Shown: positions 9,901-18,418, counted from the stretch's first letter. The stretch: 64,000 nucleotides of DNA from Spongiactinospora rosea (GCF_003315795.1 NZ_QMEY01000003.1:558001-622000), one strand, 5' to 3'. Program-made: numbers and translations. The notes: generated from the sequence alone by a model not told the origin.

Positions 9901-10087
9901 CGTGGTGGACGCCCGGGCGGCCGTTGGCGGTGGGCGGGCCCTCGTAGAAGACCCACGCCGGGCCGGTCGCGGTCTGCTCGACCGAGCGCTCGAAGACCTT
10001 GCCGTCCCGCCAGCGGTCCAGGATCTCGTGCTCCAGGGCGGGCAGATCCACCTGGGCGGGCAGTGAACGGAAATAGTGTGCTGACAT
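6917..10087 (-). CDS. ileS: Isoleucine--tRNA ligase
   Basis: A class I aminoacyl-tRNA synthetase that charges tRNA-Ile, with a CP1 editing domain. The HIGH-like motif is PGVHHVEARVFKD, with HHVE in the HIGH position. The KMSKS motif is KMSKHLGN near residue 610. Connective-peptide and anticodon-binding domains follow and total length (1056 residues) is normal for the eukaryotic-like IleS found in actinobacteria. The start is the ATG whose complement is at 10085-10087; a longer in-frame ORF to 10210 runs back through the T-box structure and is not real. Translation is probably controlled by the T-box at 10098-10370. Confidence 0.97.
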   Translation of the reverse strand: MSAHYFRSLPAQVDLPALEHEILDRWRDGKVFERSVEQTATGPAWVFYEGPPTANGRPGVHHVEARVFKDVFPRYRSMRGYSVPRKAGWDCHGLPVEVAVERELGLSGKPEIEAYGIAEFNDRCRESVLRHVDAFETMTERMGFWVDTSQAYRTMDSSYIESVWWSLKTIWDKDLLFRDFRITPYCPRCGTGLSDHELGQPGGYETVTSPSVYVRLPATSGPLAELGADLLIWTTTPWTLVSNTAVAVRPDVTYVAARPAGRDETLVVAEPLAASVLGEDAEVVATFSGADLEHTTYARPFELVDIPGAHYVVLADYVTVEDGTGLVHQAPAFGADDLTICKRYGLPVVNPIGPDGRFLADVPMVGGEFFKDADEALTADLRARGLLFRGGHFEHSYPHCWRCHTPLLYYALPSWYIRTTAIKEQLLAENEKTAWYPETIKWGRFGEWLRNNVDWALSRSRYWGTPLPLWVCTADESHVTCVGSLAELGRHAGRDLSALDPHRPYVDDVTFDCPTCGAEARRVPDVIDAWYDSGSMPFAQWGAPHLNKEAFERAYPAQFICEATDQTRGWFYSLMAVGTLVFGRSSYENVLCLGLILAEDGRKMSKHLGNVLEPIPLMDQHGADALRWFMACSGSPWAARRVGHAALEEIVRKVLLTYWNTASFFVLYANAEGWSPAALASAPPPERRSLLDRWALAELHRTVAEVTASMESYDTARAGRRLAAFLDDLSNWYVRRSRRRFWAGEQAAFATLYECLETVTRLMAPITPFLTDHVWEVLRAPEAPSSVHLTTWPEVEESLLDPALSERMALVRRLVELGRSARASSGVKTRQPLGRALVGAPGWSSLPGELRALIADELNVLKLEDLSGFSADLVSFTVKPNFRALGKRYGGRTKLVAAAVTAADPVALAGALRGGGTATVQVEEIGEVELGPDDVIVTEQPRSGWAVETGAIETGTGETVALDLAITDELRLAGLAREAVRLIQEARKSSGLSITDRIELWWTAGSPDVAQAMRTHAATVGDEVLAGAFTEGTEPGLPTHSDADLGLSFQLRRVGG

Positions 10088-10097
10088 CGGGATGGGG

Positions 10098-10370
10098 CCT
10101 CCACGCGGTGACGGGCCGTCGATCATGCTTGCCTCGCGTGGAGGGACGAAGCGCCGGGCTCCGCGGTACCACCCTCCTTGGCCCCCGATGGGCGGGGACC
10201 CTCTCGTCATGCCCGCTGCCGGTTCTACTGGACCCGCGCGGCGGGCCGTTCTTCCGGCGGCTCGGGGGTGATCTTCGATCCGGCTCTCGCCCCGGACTCA
10301 CACCGTCTCCGGGTCGCTCGTGCGAGGGATGCTCGGACCTACTCGTCCCCGTCAGCGCCTTGCAGGGCGG
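10098..10370 (-). promoter_or_regulatory. Translational T-box riboswitch of ileS
   Basis: Read on the minus strand, the T-box core AGGGTGGTACCGCGG is complete (plus coordinates 10161-10175). A GACGAGTA element (about 10338-10348) lies near the 5' end, and a likely AUC isoleucine specifier is at 10328-10330. Downstream, CCTCCACGCG (10135-10144) pairs perfectly with CGCGTGGAGG (10098-10107), which holds the GGAGG ribosome binding site about 10 bases before the ileS ATG. The first arm of that sequestering stem overlaps the CGTCCCTCC arm of the T-box fold, so the two folds exclude each other. This matches the tRNA-Ile-sensing translational T-boxes of actinobacterial ileS. Confidence 0.93.
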
Positions 10371-10552
10371 GTGCAGGTCGCTCTTACTGCACCGCTAAAA
10401 CGATAACGCACCAGGGGAGTGCGCCGCTTCCCGGTTTGCACGTGCGGCCCTCTCGGCTGTGTCAAGGCAGGCGTAGAGGCGTGGCGTATTGGGAAGGACG
10501 TGGCGGATCGGGGTGGGATGCTACGGGAGAGGCGAATGTCCTGGCGGGTCAG

Positions 10553-10582
10553 TTGCCGTTCTGTTATCTCCGGACCTAGGCT
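10553..10582 (+). promoter_or_regulatory. Promoter of the dksA-lspA-rluD operon
   Basis: TTGCCG (10553-10558) and TAGGCT (10577-10582) are separated by 18 bases and lie about 43 bases before the dksA-like ATG. TAGGCT also appears as the -10 element of two other genes in this window. Confidence 0.6.
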
Positions 10583-10624
10583 TCCCCGCACCCGTTCGAG
10601 TCACTTGATCGGTTAGGAGGGCGT

Positions 10625-11032
10625 ATGAGCGCAACCGCGCGCGCAGGTAAGAGCACCGCCGTGAACGGAGAGGGTGCCTGGACCGAGGTGGAGCTCGCGG
10701 AGGTACGCGACAACCTGTCCCGCGAGATGGAGGAGCTTCGCGTCGTCATCACGCGGTCGGAGTCGGAGATAGCCTCGGGGGACATCACCGAGGGCGCCGG
10801 GGACGACCAGGCGGACGCCGGGGCCAAGACGTATGAGCGGGAACGTGAGATCGCCCTTACCCTGAACTCGCGCGACCTGCTCGCGCAGAACGAGCGGGCG
10901 ATCGCAAGGATCGACGCGGGGACCTACGGAGAGTGCGAATCGTGCCACAAGCCGATCGGGAAGGAACGGCTGCGGGCGTTCCCGAGGGCGACGCTGTGCG
11001 TGGCCTGCAAACAGAAGGAGGAACGCCGCTGA
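10625..11032 (+). CDS. DksA/TraR-family C4 zinc-finger protein
   Basis: A small (135 residues) member of the DksA/TraR family, whose founding member binds RNA polymerase in the secondary channel and works with ppGpp. An N-terminal helical region is followed by the four-cysteine finger near residues 104-125 (CESCHKPIGKERLRAFP, then CVAC). The acidic loop GDITEGAGDDQADAGAK sits in the coiled-coil region. Whether it regulates transcription as E. coli DksA does is unproven in actinobacteria. A strong SD (AGGAGG, 10616-10621) precedes the ATG. It overlaps the proposed lspA start by a few bases, implying translational coupling. Confidence 0.88.
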   Translation: MSATARAGKSTAVNGEGAWTEVELAEVRDNLSREMEELRVVITRSESEIASGDITEGAGDDQADAGAKTYEREREIALTLNSRDLLAQNERAIARIDAGTYGECESCHKPIGKERLRAFPRATLCVACKQKEERR

Positions 11033-11667
11033 CCGACGACCGGAACGACCCGGGCCGGAACGGCGAGTCCGCCCCTCCCGGCACCCCCCGCCCCCCCGAT
11101 CCCCCCTCTCCGGCCCCTTCCGCCGCCCCGGCCGGGCGGCGCAGGGTGGGACTGCTGGCCGGGCTCGCCGCCGTGATCTACGTCCTCGACCTGGTCACCA
11201 AGGTCCTCGTGGTGACGTATCTGGAGGGCAAGGACCCGGTCGTGCTGATCCCGGACGTCCTGCTGTTCCGGGTGATCCGCAACTCGGGGGCCGCCTTCAG
11301 CATCGGCACCGGGCTCACCCTGGTGCTCACCCTGATCGCCACCGGCGTGGTGATCGCCATCCTGCGCACCGCGCGCAACCTCCGCAGCCTGCCCTGGGCG
11401 ATCACCCTCGGCCTGCTCCTCGGCGGCGCGTTCGGCAACCTGACCGACCGCGTCTTCCGTGCGCCCGCCCCGTTGCAGGGGCACGTCGTGGACTTCGTCC
11501 AGGTCTTCCCCGCGACCGGGTTCCCGATCTTCAACGTGGCCGACTCCTCGATCGTCTGCGGCGGCGTGCTGGCCGTACTGCTGGCCTGGCGCGGCTACCA
11601 GATCGACGGCTCCCGCCAGGTGGACACCGGCAAGGGCGCGAGCGGTGAAGCGAGCGGCGGCGAATGA
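11029..11667 (+). CDS. lspA: Lipoprotein signal peptidase (SPase II)
   Basis: LspA removes the signal peptide of lipoproteins after Lgt has added diacylglycerol; lgt is at 52447. Four membrane segments are visible. The two catalytic-Asp regions are [11 protein letters not shown] plus [10 protein letters not shown] and [16 protein letters not shown] Pro-rich N-terminal extension of about 38 residues precedes the first segment. I place the start at the CTG at 11029: it has an ideal SD (AGGAGG, 11016-11021) and overlaps the dksA stop as CTGA. GTG 10996 is the nearest conventional in-frame start but has no SD and lies inside dksA. The stop overlaps the next start as ATGA. Confidence 0.9.
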   Translation: MTDDRNDPGRNGESAPPGTPRPPDPPSPAPSAAPAGRRRVGLLAGLAAVIYVLDLVTKVLVVTYLEGKDPVVLIPDVLLFRVIRNSGAAFSIGTGLTLVLTLIATGVVIAILRTARNLRSLPWAITLGLLLGGAFGNLTDRVFRAPAPLQGHVVDFVQVFPATGFPIFNVADSSIVCGGVLAVLLAWRGYQIDGSRQVDTGKGASGEASGGE

Positions 11668-12593
11668 GCGAGCAGCGCAGCCTCCCCGTCCCCGACGGCC
11701 TCGCGGGCGAACGCCTCGACGCCGCCATCTCCCGGCTGTTCGGCCTCTCCCGCACCCGGGCCGCCGAGATGATCGGCGCGGGCGACGTGCTCGTGGACGG
11801 CACGGCGGCGGCCAAGTCCGACCGCGTCCACGCCGGCGCCTGGCTCGACGTCACGCTGCCCCCGCCGCCGACCGCCCCGGTCCCGGTGGCCGAGCCCGTG
11901 CCGGGGATGCGCGTCCTGCACGAGGACGACGACATCGTGGTCGTGGACAAGCCGATCGGCGTCGCCGCGCACCCGACCGTCGGCTGGAACGGCCCGACCG
12001 TGCTCGGTGGCCTGCTCGGGTCCGGCCACCGGGTGGCCACCAGCGGCGCGGCCGAACGTCAGGGCATCGTGCACCGGCTCGACGCCAACACCTCGGGCGT
12101 GATGGTCGTGGCCAAGAGCGAAGGGGCCTATTCCTGGCTCAAGCGGGCGTTCAAGGAACGTACCGTCGAAAAGCGCTACCACGCCCTCGTCCAGGGCCAC
12201 CCCGACCCGCTGCGCGGCACCGTGGACGCCCCCATCGACCGCCACCCGTCGGGCGACGGCCGGTTCGCCGTGGTCGCCGGCGGCAAGCCGTCGGTCACCC
12301 ATTACGACACCGTCGAGGCGTTCCGGGCGGCCTCCCTGCTCGACATCAGGCTGGAGACCGGGCGCACCCACCAGATCCGCGTGCACATGGCGGCCCTGCG
12401 GCATCCCTGCGTGGGCGACCTGCTGTACGGGGCCGATCCCACGCTCGCGGCCCGGCTGGGGGTGACCCGCCAGTGGCTGCACGCGGTGTCCCTCGCCTTC
12501 GAGCACCCGGCCACGGGGGAGTGGGTCCAGTTCACCAGCGACTACCCGGCCGACCTCGACACGGCCCTGAACGCCGTCCGCGGCGAGTCCTGA
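11664..12593 (+). CDS. RluA/RluD-family pseudouridine synthase
   Basis: Converts uridine to pseudouridine in RNA, probably 23S rRNA; the exact target cannot be read from sequence. An S4-like RNA-binding domain occupies about residues 12-70 ([20 protein letters not shown]). The catalytic domain carries the family motif HRLDANTSG near residue 135, with the catalytic Asp, plus [11 protein letters not shown] and [10 protein letters not shown]. At 309 residues the length is standard. The start overlaps the lspA stop by four bases, the common actinobacterial lspA-rluD pair. Confidence 0.93.
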   Translation: MSEQRSLPVPDGLAGERLDAAISRLFGLSRTRAAEMIGAGDVLVDGTAAAKSDRVHAGAWLDVTLPPPPTAPVPVAEPVPGMRVLHEDDDIVVVDKPIGVAAHPTVGWNGPTVLGGLLGSGHRVATSGAAERQGIVHRLDANTSGVMVVAKSEGAYSWLKRAFKERTVEKRYHALVQGHPDPLRGTVDAPIDRHPSGDGRFAVVAGGKPSVTHYDTVEAFRAASLLDIRLETGRTHQIRVHMAALRHPCVGDLLYGADPTLAARLGVTRQWLHAVSLAFEHPATGEWVQFTSDYPADLDTALNAVRGES

Positions 12594-12660
12594 ACATCCG
12601 CGGGCACCTCGAATCCTCTCGGCAGCAGGCCCTACGGCTCCGGTCACCGGGCGGGCCGGC

Positions 12661-12810
12661 GTGACCATCGCCGGCACGAGCGACGCGGCGGTCAGCGTGT
12701 TCGACGGCGAGACCTGCGGGGGCACGCGGCTCGGCGGCCTCTCGCCGGGGGAGACCCGATTCATCGCCTGCACGGGCGCGTCGTTCTCACTGTACGTCTC
12801 CGGGCTGTGA
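12661..12810 (+). pseudogene. Possible remnant of a secreted-protein gene
   Basis: An open stretch encoding about 49 residues with two cysteines (VSVFDGETCGGTRLGGLS, then RFIACTGASFSLYVSGL). It looks like the C-terminal beta-rich end of a secreted protein. No convincing ribosome binding site, signal peptide or promoter precedes it, and the frame continues back into rluD sequence without a start. It may be a decayed gene end or a chance ORF. Otherwise the 307 bases between rluD and the kinase gene hold only the terminator. Confidence 0.3.
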
Positions 12811-12847
12811 GTCCCTGGCAGACGGATCACCTGCTCTGAGGCCCGGT

Positions 12848-12882
12848 GGCCGGGCCCGCTCCGCCAAGGGCGGTGCCCGGCC
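12848..12882. terminator. Bidirectional terminator hairpin between rluD and the kinase gene
   Basis: GGCCGGGC (12848-12855) pairs with GCCCGGCC (12875-12882), and inside it CCGCC pairs with GGCGG around an AAG loop. It lies between convergent genes. Confidence 0.65.
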
Positions 12883-12900
12883 GCGGCCCTCCGGACGCGA

Positions 12901-14526
12901 TCAGATCCGGATGACGGCGTGGGGCGTGAGCGCCGGGTCGCCCACCCTGACGGTGGTCCGGGCGCTCGGCAGGTCCTGGGTGTCCCAGGGGTCGATCTCG
13001 CCGTCGCCGCCCGGGTTGCTCGCCTCGGGGGAGGGCTCCGGGGCCGGGCTCTCCTCGCCCTCCTCCTTCTCCTTGTCCTTCTTCTCGTCAGGCGACCTGT
13101 CCGGCGAAGGGGACTTCTCGCGTTCCTTTTCCTCGTTCTCCTTTTCGCGCTGCCTCTCCCGCTGCTCCCGCTCCCGCTCGCGCCGCCGGTCGTCGTCCTC
13201 CCGCCCCTCCGGGGAGGACTCGTCCGTGGGAGCGGGGGCGGGCCGTACCTGCTCGTCCGGCGAGGGGGCCGGGGCTTGCACGGGGACCTCGGGGCTCGCC
13301 GGGGCGGTGGTCCTGATCGTGGTCGTCGTGGTGACGAACCCGGGGGCGGGCGCACGGCGTTCCCCCGGCTGCGCCGACAGCCAGGCGGCCCCGCCGCTGA
13401 CCATGGCGACGAGCATCGCCAGGCCGGTCAGCCCGGCCACCGCGAGCACCTTCCTGCCACCGGTCTCCCGCGAGGCTGCGGCCGGGCGGTCGCGGTCGCC
13501 GTCCGGCTCGGCGGGCTCTGTGTGTCCGGAGTGCGCGTTGCGCGCCGTACGGTGGCCGTGGCCCGGCCCATGCGCCGGACGGGCCGCCCGGGCGGCGGAG
13601 ACCCTGGCGTGGCCGCACCCGGCCCCCCGCGCCGCGGGCCGTACGCCCGCCGCCGCCTCCACCACCCCCACGGGGATGGGCGCGGTGGACTCGGGTTCCA
13701 GGCCCGACAGCACGGCCTGCATCCGGGCCGCCGCCTGCTCGGCGGTCGGGCGTTCGCGCGGGTCCTTGCTCAGCAGCGCGCCGATCACCGGGGCGAGCGC
13801 GCCCGCGTGGCTCATCGGCGGCGGCTCCTCGTGCAGGATCGCCGAAAGGGTCGCCAGCGCGTGGCCGCGGTGGAACGGCGAGCGGCCCTCCACCGCCAGG
13901 TACAGCGTCGCGCCGAGCGACCACAGGTCCGAGGCCCGTACCGCCCGGCCGCCGGCCGCGCGCTCCGGGGCCATGAAGCCGGGCGTGCCGACCAGCATCC
14001 CGGTCCGTGTCATCGGCGAGTCGCCCTCCATGGTGGCGATGCCGAAGTCGGTCAGTACCGCGCGCTGATCGTCGGTGAGCAGCACGTTGTCCGGTTTCAC
14101 GTCCCGGTGCAGCACACCCGCGAGATGGGCGGCCCGCAGCGCGGCGATCACCTGGACGCCGATCCGGGCCACCTCCATCGGTGGCAGCGCCCCGCGTTCG
14201 CGGATCGCCGCCCCCAGTGTGGTCGAGGGCACCAGTTCCATGGCGATCCACGGATGGCCCCGTTCCTCCAGTACGTCGTACACGGCGGCCACACCCGGAT
14301 GGCTGATCCTCCCGGCGGCCCGCGCCTCGCGGAACGTACGGGTGGTGAACGCCTCACGTTCCGGTTCGGACAGGTCCGGCGGTGGAGTGATCTTCTTTAT
14401 CGCGATGTCCCGGCCGAGCGTTTCGTCGTGCGCCCGCCATACGGTCCCCATGCCACCGCGGCCGATCGGCTCGACCAGCCGGTAGCGCCTCCCGACCAAC
14501 TGGCCCCGCTCCTGCGAATCCGACAT
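12901..14526 (-). CDS. Transmembrane Ser/Thr protein kinase (Hanks/PknB type)
   Basis: A eukaryotic-type kinase of 541 residues. The glycine loop is GRGGMGTVW near residue 20 and the ATP lysine lies in IAIKK. The catalytic loop is HRDVKPDNVLL near residue 138, with DFGIA and GTPGFMAPERAA in the activation segment. A single membrane segment lies near residues 360-383 (LAVAGLTGLAMLVAMVSGGAAWL). It is followed by an extracytoplasmic region rich in Pro/Glu/Arg/Lys with charged EREREQRERQREKE-like stretches and no PASTA repeats. I chose the ATG complement at 14524-14526, close to the kinase fold; an in-frame ATG at 14559 adds 11 residues. Neither has a strong SD. A second kinase lies directly upstream in the same orientation. 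Confidence 0.92.
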   Translation of the reverse strand: MSDSQERGQLVGRRYRLVEPIGRGGMGTVWRAHDETLGRDIAIKKITPPPDLSEPEREAFTTRTFREARAAGRISHPGVAAVYDVLEERGHPWIAMELVPSTTLGAAIRERGALPPMEVARIGVQVIAALRAAHLAGVLHRDVKPDNVLLTDDQRAVLTDFGIATMEGDSPMTRTGMLVGTPGFMAPERAAGGRAVRASDLWSLGATLYLAVEGRSPFHRGHALATLSAILHEEPPPMSHAGALAPVIGALLSKDPRERPTAEQAAARMQAVLSGLEPESTAPIPVGVVEAAAGVRPAARGAGCGHARVSAARAARPAHGPGHGHRTARNAHSGHTEPAEPDGDRDRPAAASRETGGRKVLAVAGLTGLAMLVAMVSGGAAWLSAQPGERRAPAPGFVTTTTTIRTTAPASPEVPVQAPAPSPDEQVRPAPAPTDESSPEGREDDDRRREREREQRERQREKENEEKEREKSPSPDRSPDEKKDKEKEEGEESPAPEPSPEASNPGGDGEIDPWDTQDLPSARTTVRVGDPALTPHAVIRI

Positions 14527-14587
14527 GGACCGACGGCTACCCAGGGAAGGCCCCGGCATGCGACAGGAAGGGCGTTACGGACATACC

Positions 14588-17500
14588 TCACTTGGCGGGC
14601 TGGAAGGTCCTCGCGAAGGTGTCGAAGAAGGACAGGTCCTTTTTCCAGCTATCGGCCTTGGTGTGCCAGTAGAGCGCGTAACCCTTGCCGCCGTCGGTGA
14701 CGAAGCCCCGGTTGCGGACACGCGCCCGGTCCGACTTCAGCTGCCAGGTGAACTCCCAGTCGGCCGCGGCCTTCATGTAGTCCACCTTCTCGATCTTCAC
14801 GATCTTGTAGCCCCTGAAGGACTTCCGCGCGCTCTTCTCCTGCACCACCCAGTCCTTGTACGGGTCGGACCCGGCGTCCGCCGCCTCCTCGATCAGCAGG
14901 TAACTGCCCTTCGCCGTCCCCGGCCCGTGGAACCACACCGAACGCCCCTTCTCCTGATAGGCCGACCAGCCTTTCGGCAGGGCGATGGAGAAACCGCGCT
15001 CGTTCTTGTAGGTCCACCATCCTTCGGGGGCCTTGGTATCGGGTTTCGGGTCTTCGTCTTCCTCCTTGTCGGACTTGTCATCCGATTTCGGGGGCTCGGC
15101 GGACTTCTCCGGGGCGGATTGCGGCGGCGAGACGGATTGCCGTCCGCCCTGTTCGCTCTTGCTCTTCTCCCCTTCTTTCTTTTTCTTGTCGTCGTCCTTG
15201 CCGCCACTGGCGTCGGAGGAGGGGCTGCTGGTGATCTCGGCGGTGCCGGTACCGCCGTCGGAGGCGCTGCGCATCCCCAGCCACCATGCGATCAGCCCCA
15301 CGAGCACGACGGCCAGCACGACGAACGGGATGGCGCGCTTGAACTGACCGCCGGGGAGCAGGCCGGGACGATCTCCGGGCGGCGGGGCGGGCGGGAAGTC
15401 CGCAGGCCCGAACGACGGCCGGGGGCCGGTCGGCGGGAACTCGACCGCGGTCCGCGCGGCGGGCGGCTCCTGACGCGGCGGGTCCTTCCTGAACCAGCCC
15501 GCCAGTTCCTCATCGATGCCGATGGCAGGCGGTTTCTTCGGGGACGGCCGCTTTTCGGGGACCGGGTCCAGTCGCGCGGTCTGCCCGTCCTTGGCGACGT
15601 TCTTTACGGCTTTGGAGGGCTTGGCGGATTTGCCGGGTGTTTTGTCGCTGGACGGTCCTGCCGCCTTGGGCGCCGGGGAGGCGGTTTCCTTGCCGGCGGC
15701 CGCGGTGGGTTTGGCGGATTTTCCGGATGCCGCGCTGGGCTTGTCCTTTTTGTCGTCGTCGGTGGCGCGGGTGGCCGGCCCTGCGGTCGCGGCCTTCGGG
15801 GTGGCCTTGGCGGGCTTTCCGGGTGTGGCGCCGGAATGGTTCTCTTCGTTGCCGGTGGCCGAGCCGGATGGGCCTGCCGCCTTGGGCTTCGCGGTCTCCG
15901 CGCCTGTTCCGCCCTGTTCGGCGGTGGAGCGGGACGGCTCGGCCGCCTTCGGCGTCGATGGCGGGGCTTCACCGTCCGCGGGCTCGCCGGGAGCCGAAGC
16001 GGCCGCGGAGCCGCCGGACTCTTCCTTGATCGAAGGGGCGAGGGCGGTGTCATCGGCCTCGGCATCGATCGGGGCGATGTCCGGTGAGGTGTCGTCCGTC
16101 GCGGCGTCGGACACGGCGGAGGCTTCGGCCGCCGCGGTACCGGCGTCGGAGGTGTCCGGCCCGGGGTCCTTGCCCGATTCGGCCGGGGCGGCGGTCTTGG
16201 CACCGGCGCCGGAGGCCGCCTTGCCCTTGGCGGTGGCCCCCTGTTTTCCGGCCTTGGAACCGGTGCCGCTCTCCGGGGCCTTCGCCGTACCGGCGGGCTT
16301 GCCCTTGGCGGTACTGGCGGACGCGGACGGCTTCCCGCTCTCCGGGGCCGTCGGGCTTTTCGCGTCCGCCGGTTCACCGGACTTCTCGGAGAGCGTGACC
16401 TTGGTGGTGGCGGCCTGATCGGTGGCGGGCTTCGGCGTCGCCGTACGCGCGTAGGGAGGACGGCGGCGCGTCGCCGCGTCATCCTGCCCGCCCGCCGCCT
16501 CTTCGTCGGCAGGCGACGCGAACGCGCCCTTCCCGTACCCCTTGGGAGGCGCGCCCTGCCCGAACGCGCCGCGACCGGGGGCATCCGGGGGAGAGGTGGA
16601 GGCGAACGCGCCCCGCCCAGGAGTGGCCTGGGAGGCGGCCTTCTCGAACGCGCCCAGCCCCGAAGTGCCCGGTTCGGTACCGGAGGTGGACACCGGCGGC
16701 ACGGCCAGCTTCGTCTCCGGCTCGGAGGACGCCTCCACCTCAGGGGACTCGCCTTGGGCCGCGTCCTCTTCCGCCTCGGCGGCCTTCGGTGGTACGGGGG
16801 CCGAGGCCCTCTGCTCCGGCGCGGGCCGCCCGGTGGACGGCGGCCCGCCTAATGCCGACCCGCCGCCGGGTACGGCGGGTGGCGGCGCGCCCGTGGGGCC
16901 GCTGGAGGGTTTTCCGCTTTCCGATCCGGCGGGCGGCGGTGTGCTCTTGGGGCCGCCGGCGGGAGACTTGCTCGCGGGTGCGGCCGATGGCGATGCGCTG
17001 CCGCGTGCGGCGGGTGGCGGCGTGGCCGCGGGCCCGCCGGACGGGATACCGCTCGCGGGCGGGGCCGATGGTGGCGGGCCGCCGGCAGGGGCGCTGGGCG
17101 GGGAAGCGGGGGTGGGCCGTGCCGGCGCGGGCGCCGGGCGGGGCTGGGCGGCCGGGCGAGGGGCCGGGTCCTGGGCGGGGCCGTAAGGGGGCTGCTGGCG
17201 GGCGGCGTCGGCCGCCGGGCCGTAGGGGTTCCCGGGGCGCCTCGGGTCCGGGGCGGGGCGGTGGGGAGCGCCCTGGCGTCCCGCATCCGCCGGAGGACCG
17301 TAAGGGGCGGCCGGGCGCTGCGGGCCTCCCGCGCGGTTCGGTGGCGGCGGAACCGGCGTACGCCCGGGCCCCTGAGCGGGCCCCGGGCCCGGCCGCCGCT
17401 GGACCGGGCGGATCGCGGGCATGATGCGGGTCGGGTTGCCGCCGTCCAGTACCTGGCGCAGCATCCGCGTGGCCTCGTCATGGGAGAGCCGCTGCACGGG

Positions 17501-18259
17501 CTCCTTCAGCAGCAGCCCCTCGATCACCGGCAGCAGCGGCCCCGCGTGCGGCGCGGGGTCGGGCGCGTCGGTCAGTACCGAGTGCATGGTCGCCAGCGGC
17601 GTGCCGCGATCATGCGGCGGGCGGCCCTCCACCGCCGCGTACAGGGTCGCGCCCAAGGACCACAGGTCCGACTCACGGCGCGCCGGACGCCCGCGCAGCC
17701 GCTCCGGCGCGATGAACGCCGGAGTGCCCGCCAGCCCGGTCATGGTGAGCTGGGTCTCCGCCTCCAGCGTGGCGATGCCGAAGTCGGTGAGCACCACCCG
17801 GCCGTCATCGGCCAGCAGCACGTTCTCCGGCTTGACGTCCCGGTGCAGCACGCCGGCCTTGTGCGCGCTGCGCAGCGCGCTGACCACCTCCAGGCCGATC
17901 TTGGCGGCCCGCTGCGCGAGCAGCGGCCCCTCCTGCTTGATCACCTGCCCGAGCGACCGCGAGGGGACCAGTTGCATGACGATCCAGGGCCGGCCGTCCT
18001 CCTCGATCACGTCATGGACGACCACCACGTTGGGATGGCTCAGCCGCGCCGCGGCCCGGGCCTCCCGCAAGGTACGGCGGTTGAGCTGCTGCACCTCGTC
18101 ACCGAGCGCGACCGCGTAGCGCACCTCCTTGACGGCGACCCGCCGGTCCAGCAGATCGTCGTGAGCGGCCCACACCACGCCCATGCCGCCGCGCCCGATG
18201 GGTTCGAGCAGATGGTAACGCTTTGCTACCACACGTTCGCTGCGCTGCCCCTCCGACAT
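14588..18259 (-). CDS. Very large Ser/Thr protein kinase with low-complexity linker and PsbP/LpqN-like extracellular domain
   Basis: A 1223-residue kinase. The domain at about residues 12-275 is complete: GRGGMGVVW, VAVKEV, HRDVKPENVLL, DFGIA, GTPAFIAPERL. A Pro-rich stretch and about 550 residues of Lys/Ala/Ser/Pro-rich low complexity follow, including repeated GRGAF-type units. A membrane segment lies near 973-993 (PFVVLAVVLVGLIAWWLGM). A globular C-terminal domain occupies about 1080-1223 (ERGFSIALPKGWSAYQEKGR, KGSYLLIEEA, SFFDTFARTFQPAK); its pattern resembles PsbP/Mog1-fold domains (DUF1795/LpqN-like) and is a probable extracellular sensor. The start is at ATG 18259, after a GGGAGGGGG SD. 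It is much longer than typical PknB-type kinases, and DNA for the linker is highly repetitive. Confidence 0.9.
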   Translation of the reverse strand: MSEGQRSERVVAKRYHLLEPIGRGGMGVVWAAHDDLLDRRVAVKEVRYAVALGDEVQQLNRRTLREARAAARLSHPNVVVVHDVIEEDGRPWIVMQLVPSRSLGQVIKQEGPLLAQRAAKIGLEVVSALRSAHKAGVLHRDVKPENVLLADDGRVVLTDFGIATLEAETQLTMTGLAGTPAFIAPERLRGRPARRESDLWSLGATLYAAVEGRPPHDRGTPLATMHSVLTDAPDPAPHAGPLLPVIEGLLLKEPVQRLSHDEATRMLRQVLDGGNPTRIMPAIRPVQRRPGPGPAQGPGRTPVPPPPNRAGGPQRPAAPYGPPADAGRQGAPHRPAPDPRRPGNPYGPAADAARQQPPYGPAQDPAPRPAAQPRPAPAPARPTPASPPSAPAGGPPPSAPPASGIPSGGPAATPPPAARGSASPSAAPASKSPAGGPKSTPPPAGSESGKPSSGPTGAPPPAVPGGGSALGGPPSTGRPAPEQRASAPVPPKAAEAEEDAAQGESPEVEASSEPETKLAVPPVSTSGTEPGTSGLGAFEKAASQATPGRGAFASTSPPDAPGRGAFGQGAPPKGYGKGAFASPADEEAAGGQDDAATRRRPPYARTATPKPATDQAATTKVTLSEKSGEPADAKSPTAPESGKPSASASTAKGKPAGTAKAPESGTGSKAGKQGATAKGKAASGAGAKTAAPAESGKDPGPDTSDAGTAAAEASAVSDAATDDTSPDIAPIDAEADDTALAPSIKEESGGSAAASAPGEPADGEAPPSTPKAAEPSRSTAEQGGTGAETAKPKAAGPSGSATGNEENHSGATPGKPAKATPKAATAGPATRATDDDKKDKPSAASGKSAKPTAAAGKETASPAPKAAGPSSDKTPGKSAKPSKAVKNVAKDGQTARLDPVPEKRPSPKKPPAIGIDEELAGWFRKDPPRQEPPAARTAVEFPPTGPRPSFGPADFPPAPPPGDRPGLLPGGQFKRAIPFVVLAVVLVGLIAWWLGMRSASDGGTGTAEITSSPSSDASGGKDDDKKKKEGEKSKSEQGGRQSVSPPQSAPEKSAEPPKSDDKSDKEEDEDPKPDTKAPEGWWTYKNERGFSIALPKGWSAYQEKGRSVWFHGPGTAKGSYLLIEEAADAGSDPYKDWVVQEKSARKSFRGYKIVKIEKVDYMKAAADWEFTWQLKSDRARVRNRGFVTDGGKGYALYWHTKADSWKKDLSFFDTFARTFQPAK

Positions 18260-18405
18260 CACCGACTTTGACCCCCTCCCTGAAGCTAAAAATCCTCCCA
18301 TAGAGGTGGATCTGGAGCGACCGCAAGCCGTTGCACGGCGGGCGATCCAGAGTCCGCACAGTGACCAGGATCTTCCGTCAAGTGGCGCGACGGGTGGTGA
18401 TGGCC

Positions 18406-18411
18406 TAAGGT
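18406..18411 (+). promoter_or_regulatory. -10 element of a leaderless transcript before the leader peptide
   Basis: TAAGGT lies seven bases before the ATG at 18419, the spacing seen when transcription starts at the start codon. No clear -35 is present, which is tolerated in actinobacterial leaderless promoters. Confidence 0.4.
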
Positions 18412-18418
18412 CATGGGC

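Noticed and set aside
6875..10066. 1063-codon open frame on the plus strand opposite ileS
   Set aside because: A shadow of ileS in GC-rich DNA; composition is dominated by Gly/Arg/Val/Pro with no domain pattern, while the reverse strand encodes a complete synthetase.
6917..10210. ileS starting at 10210 (1097 residues)
   Set aside because: The extra 41 codons run through the T-box and SD-sequestering stem. The ATG at 10087 has the GGAGG and matches the normal IleS N terminus.
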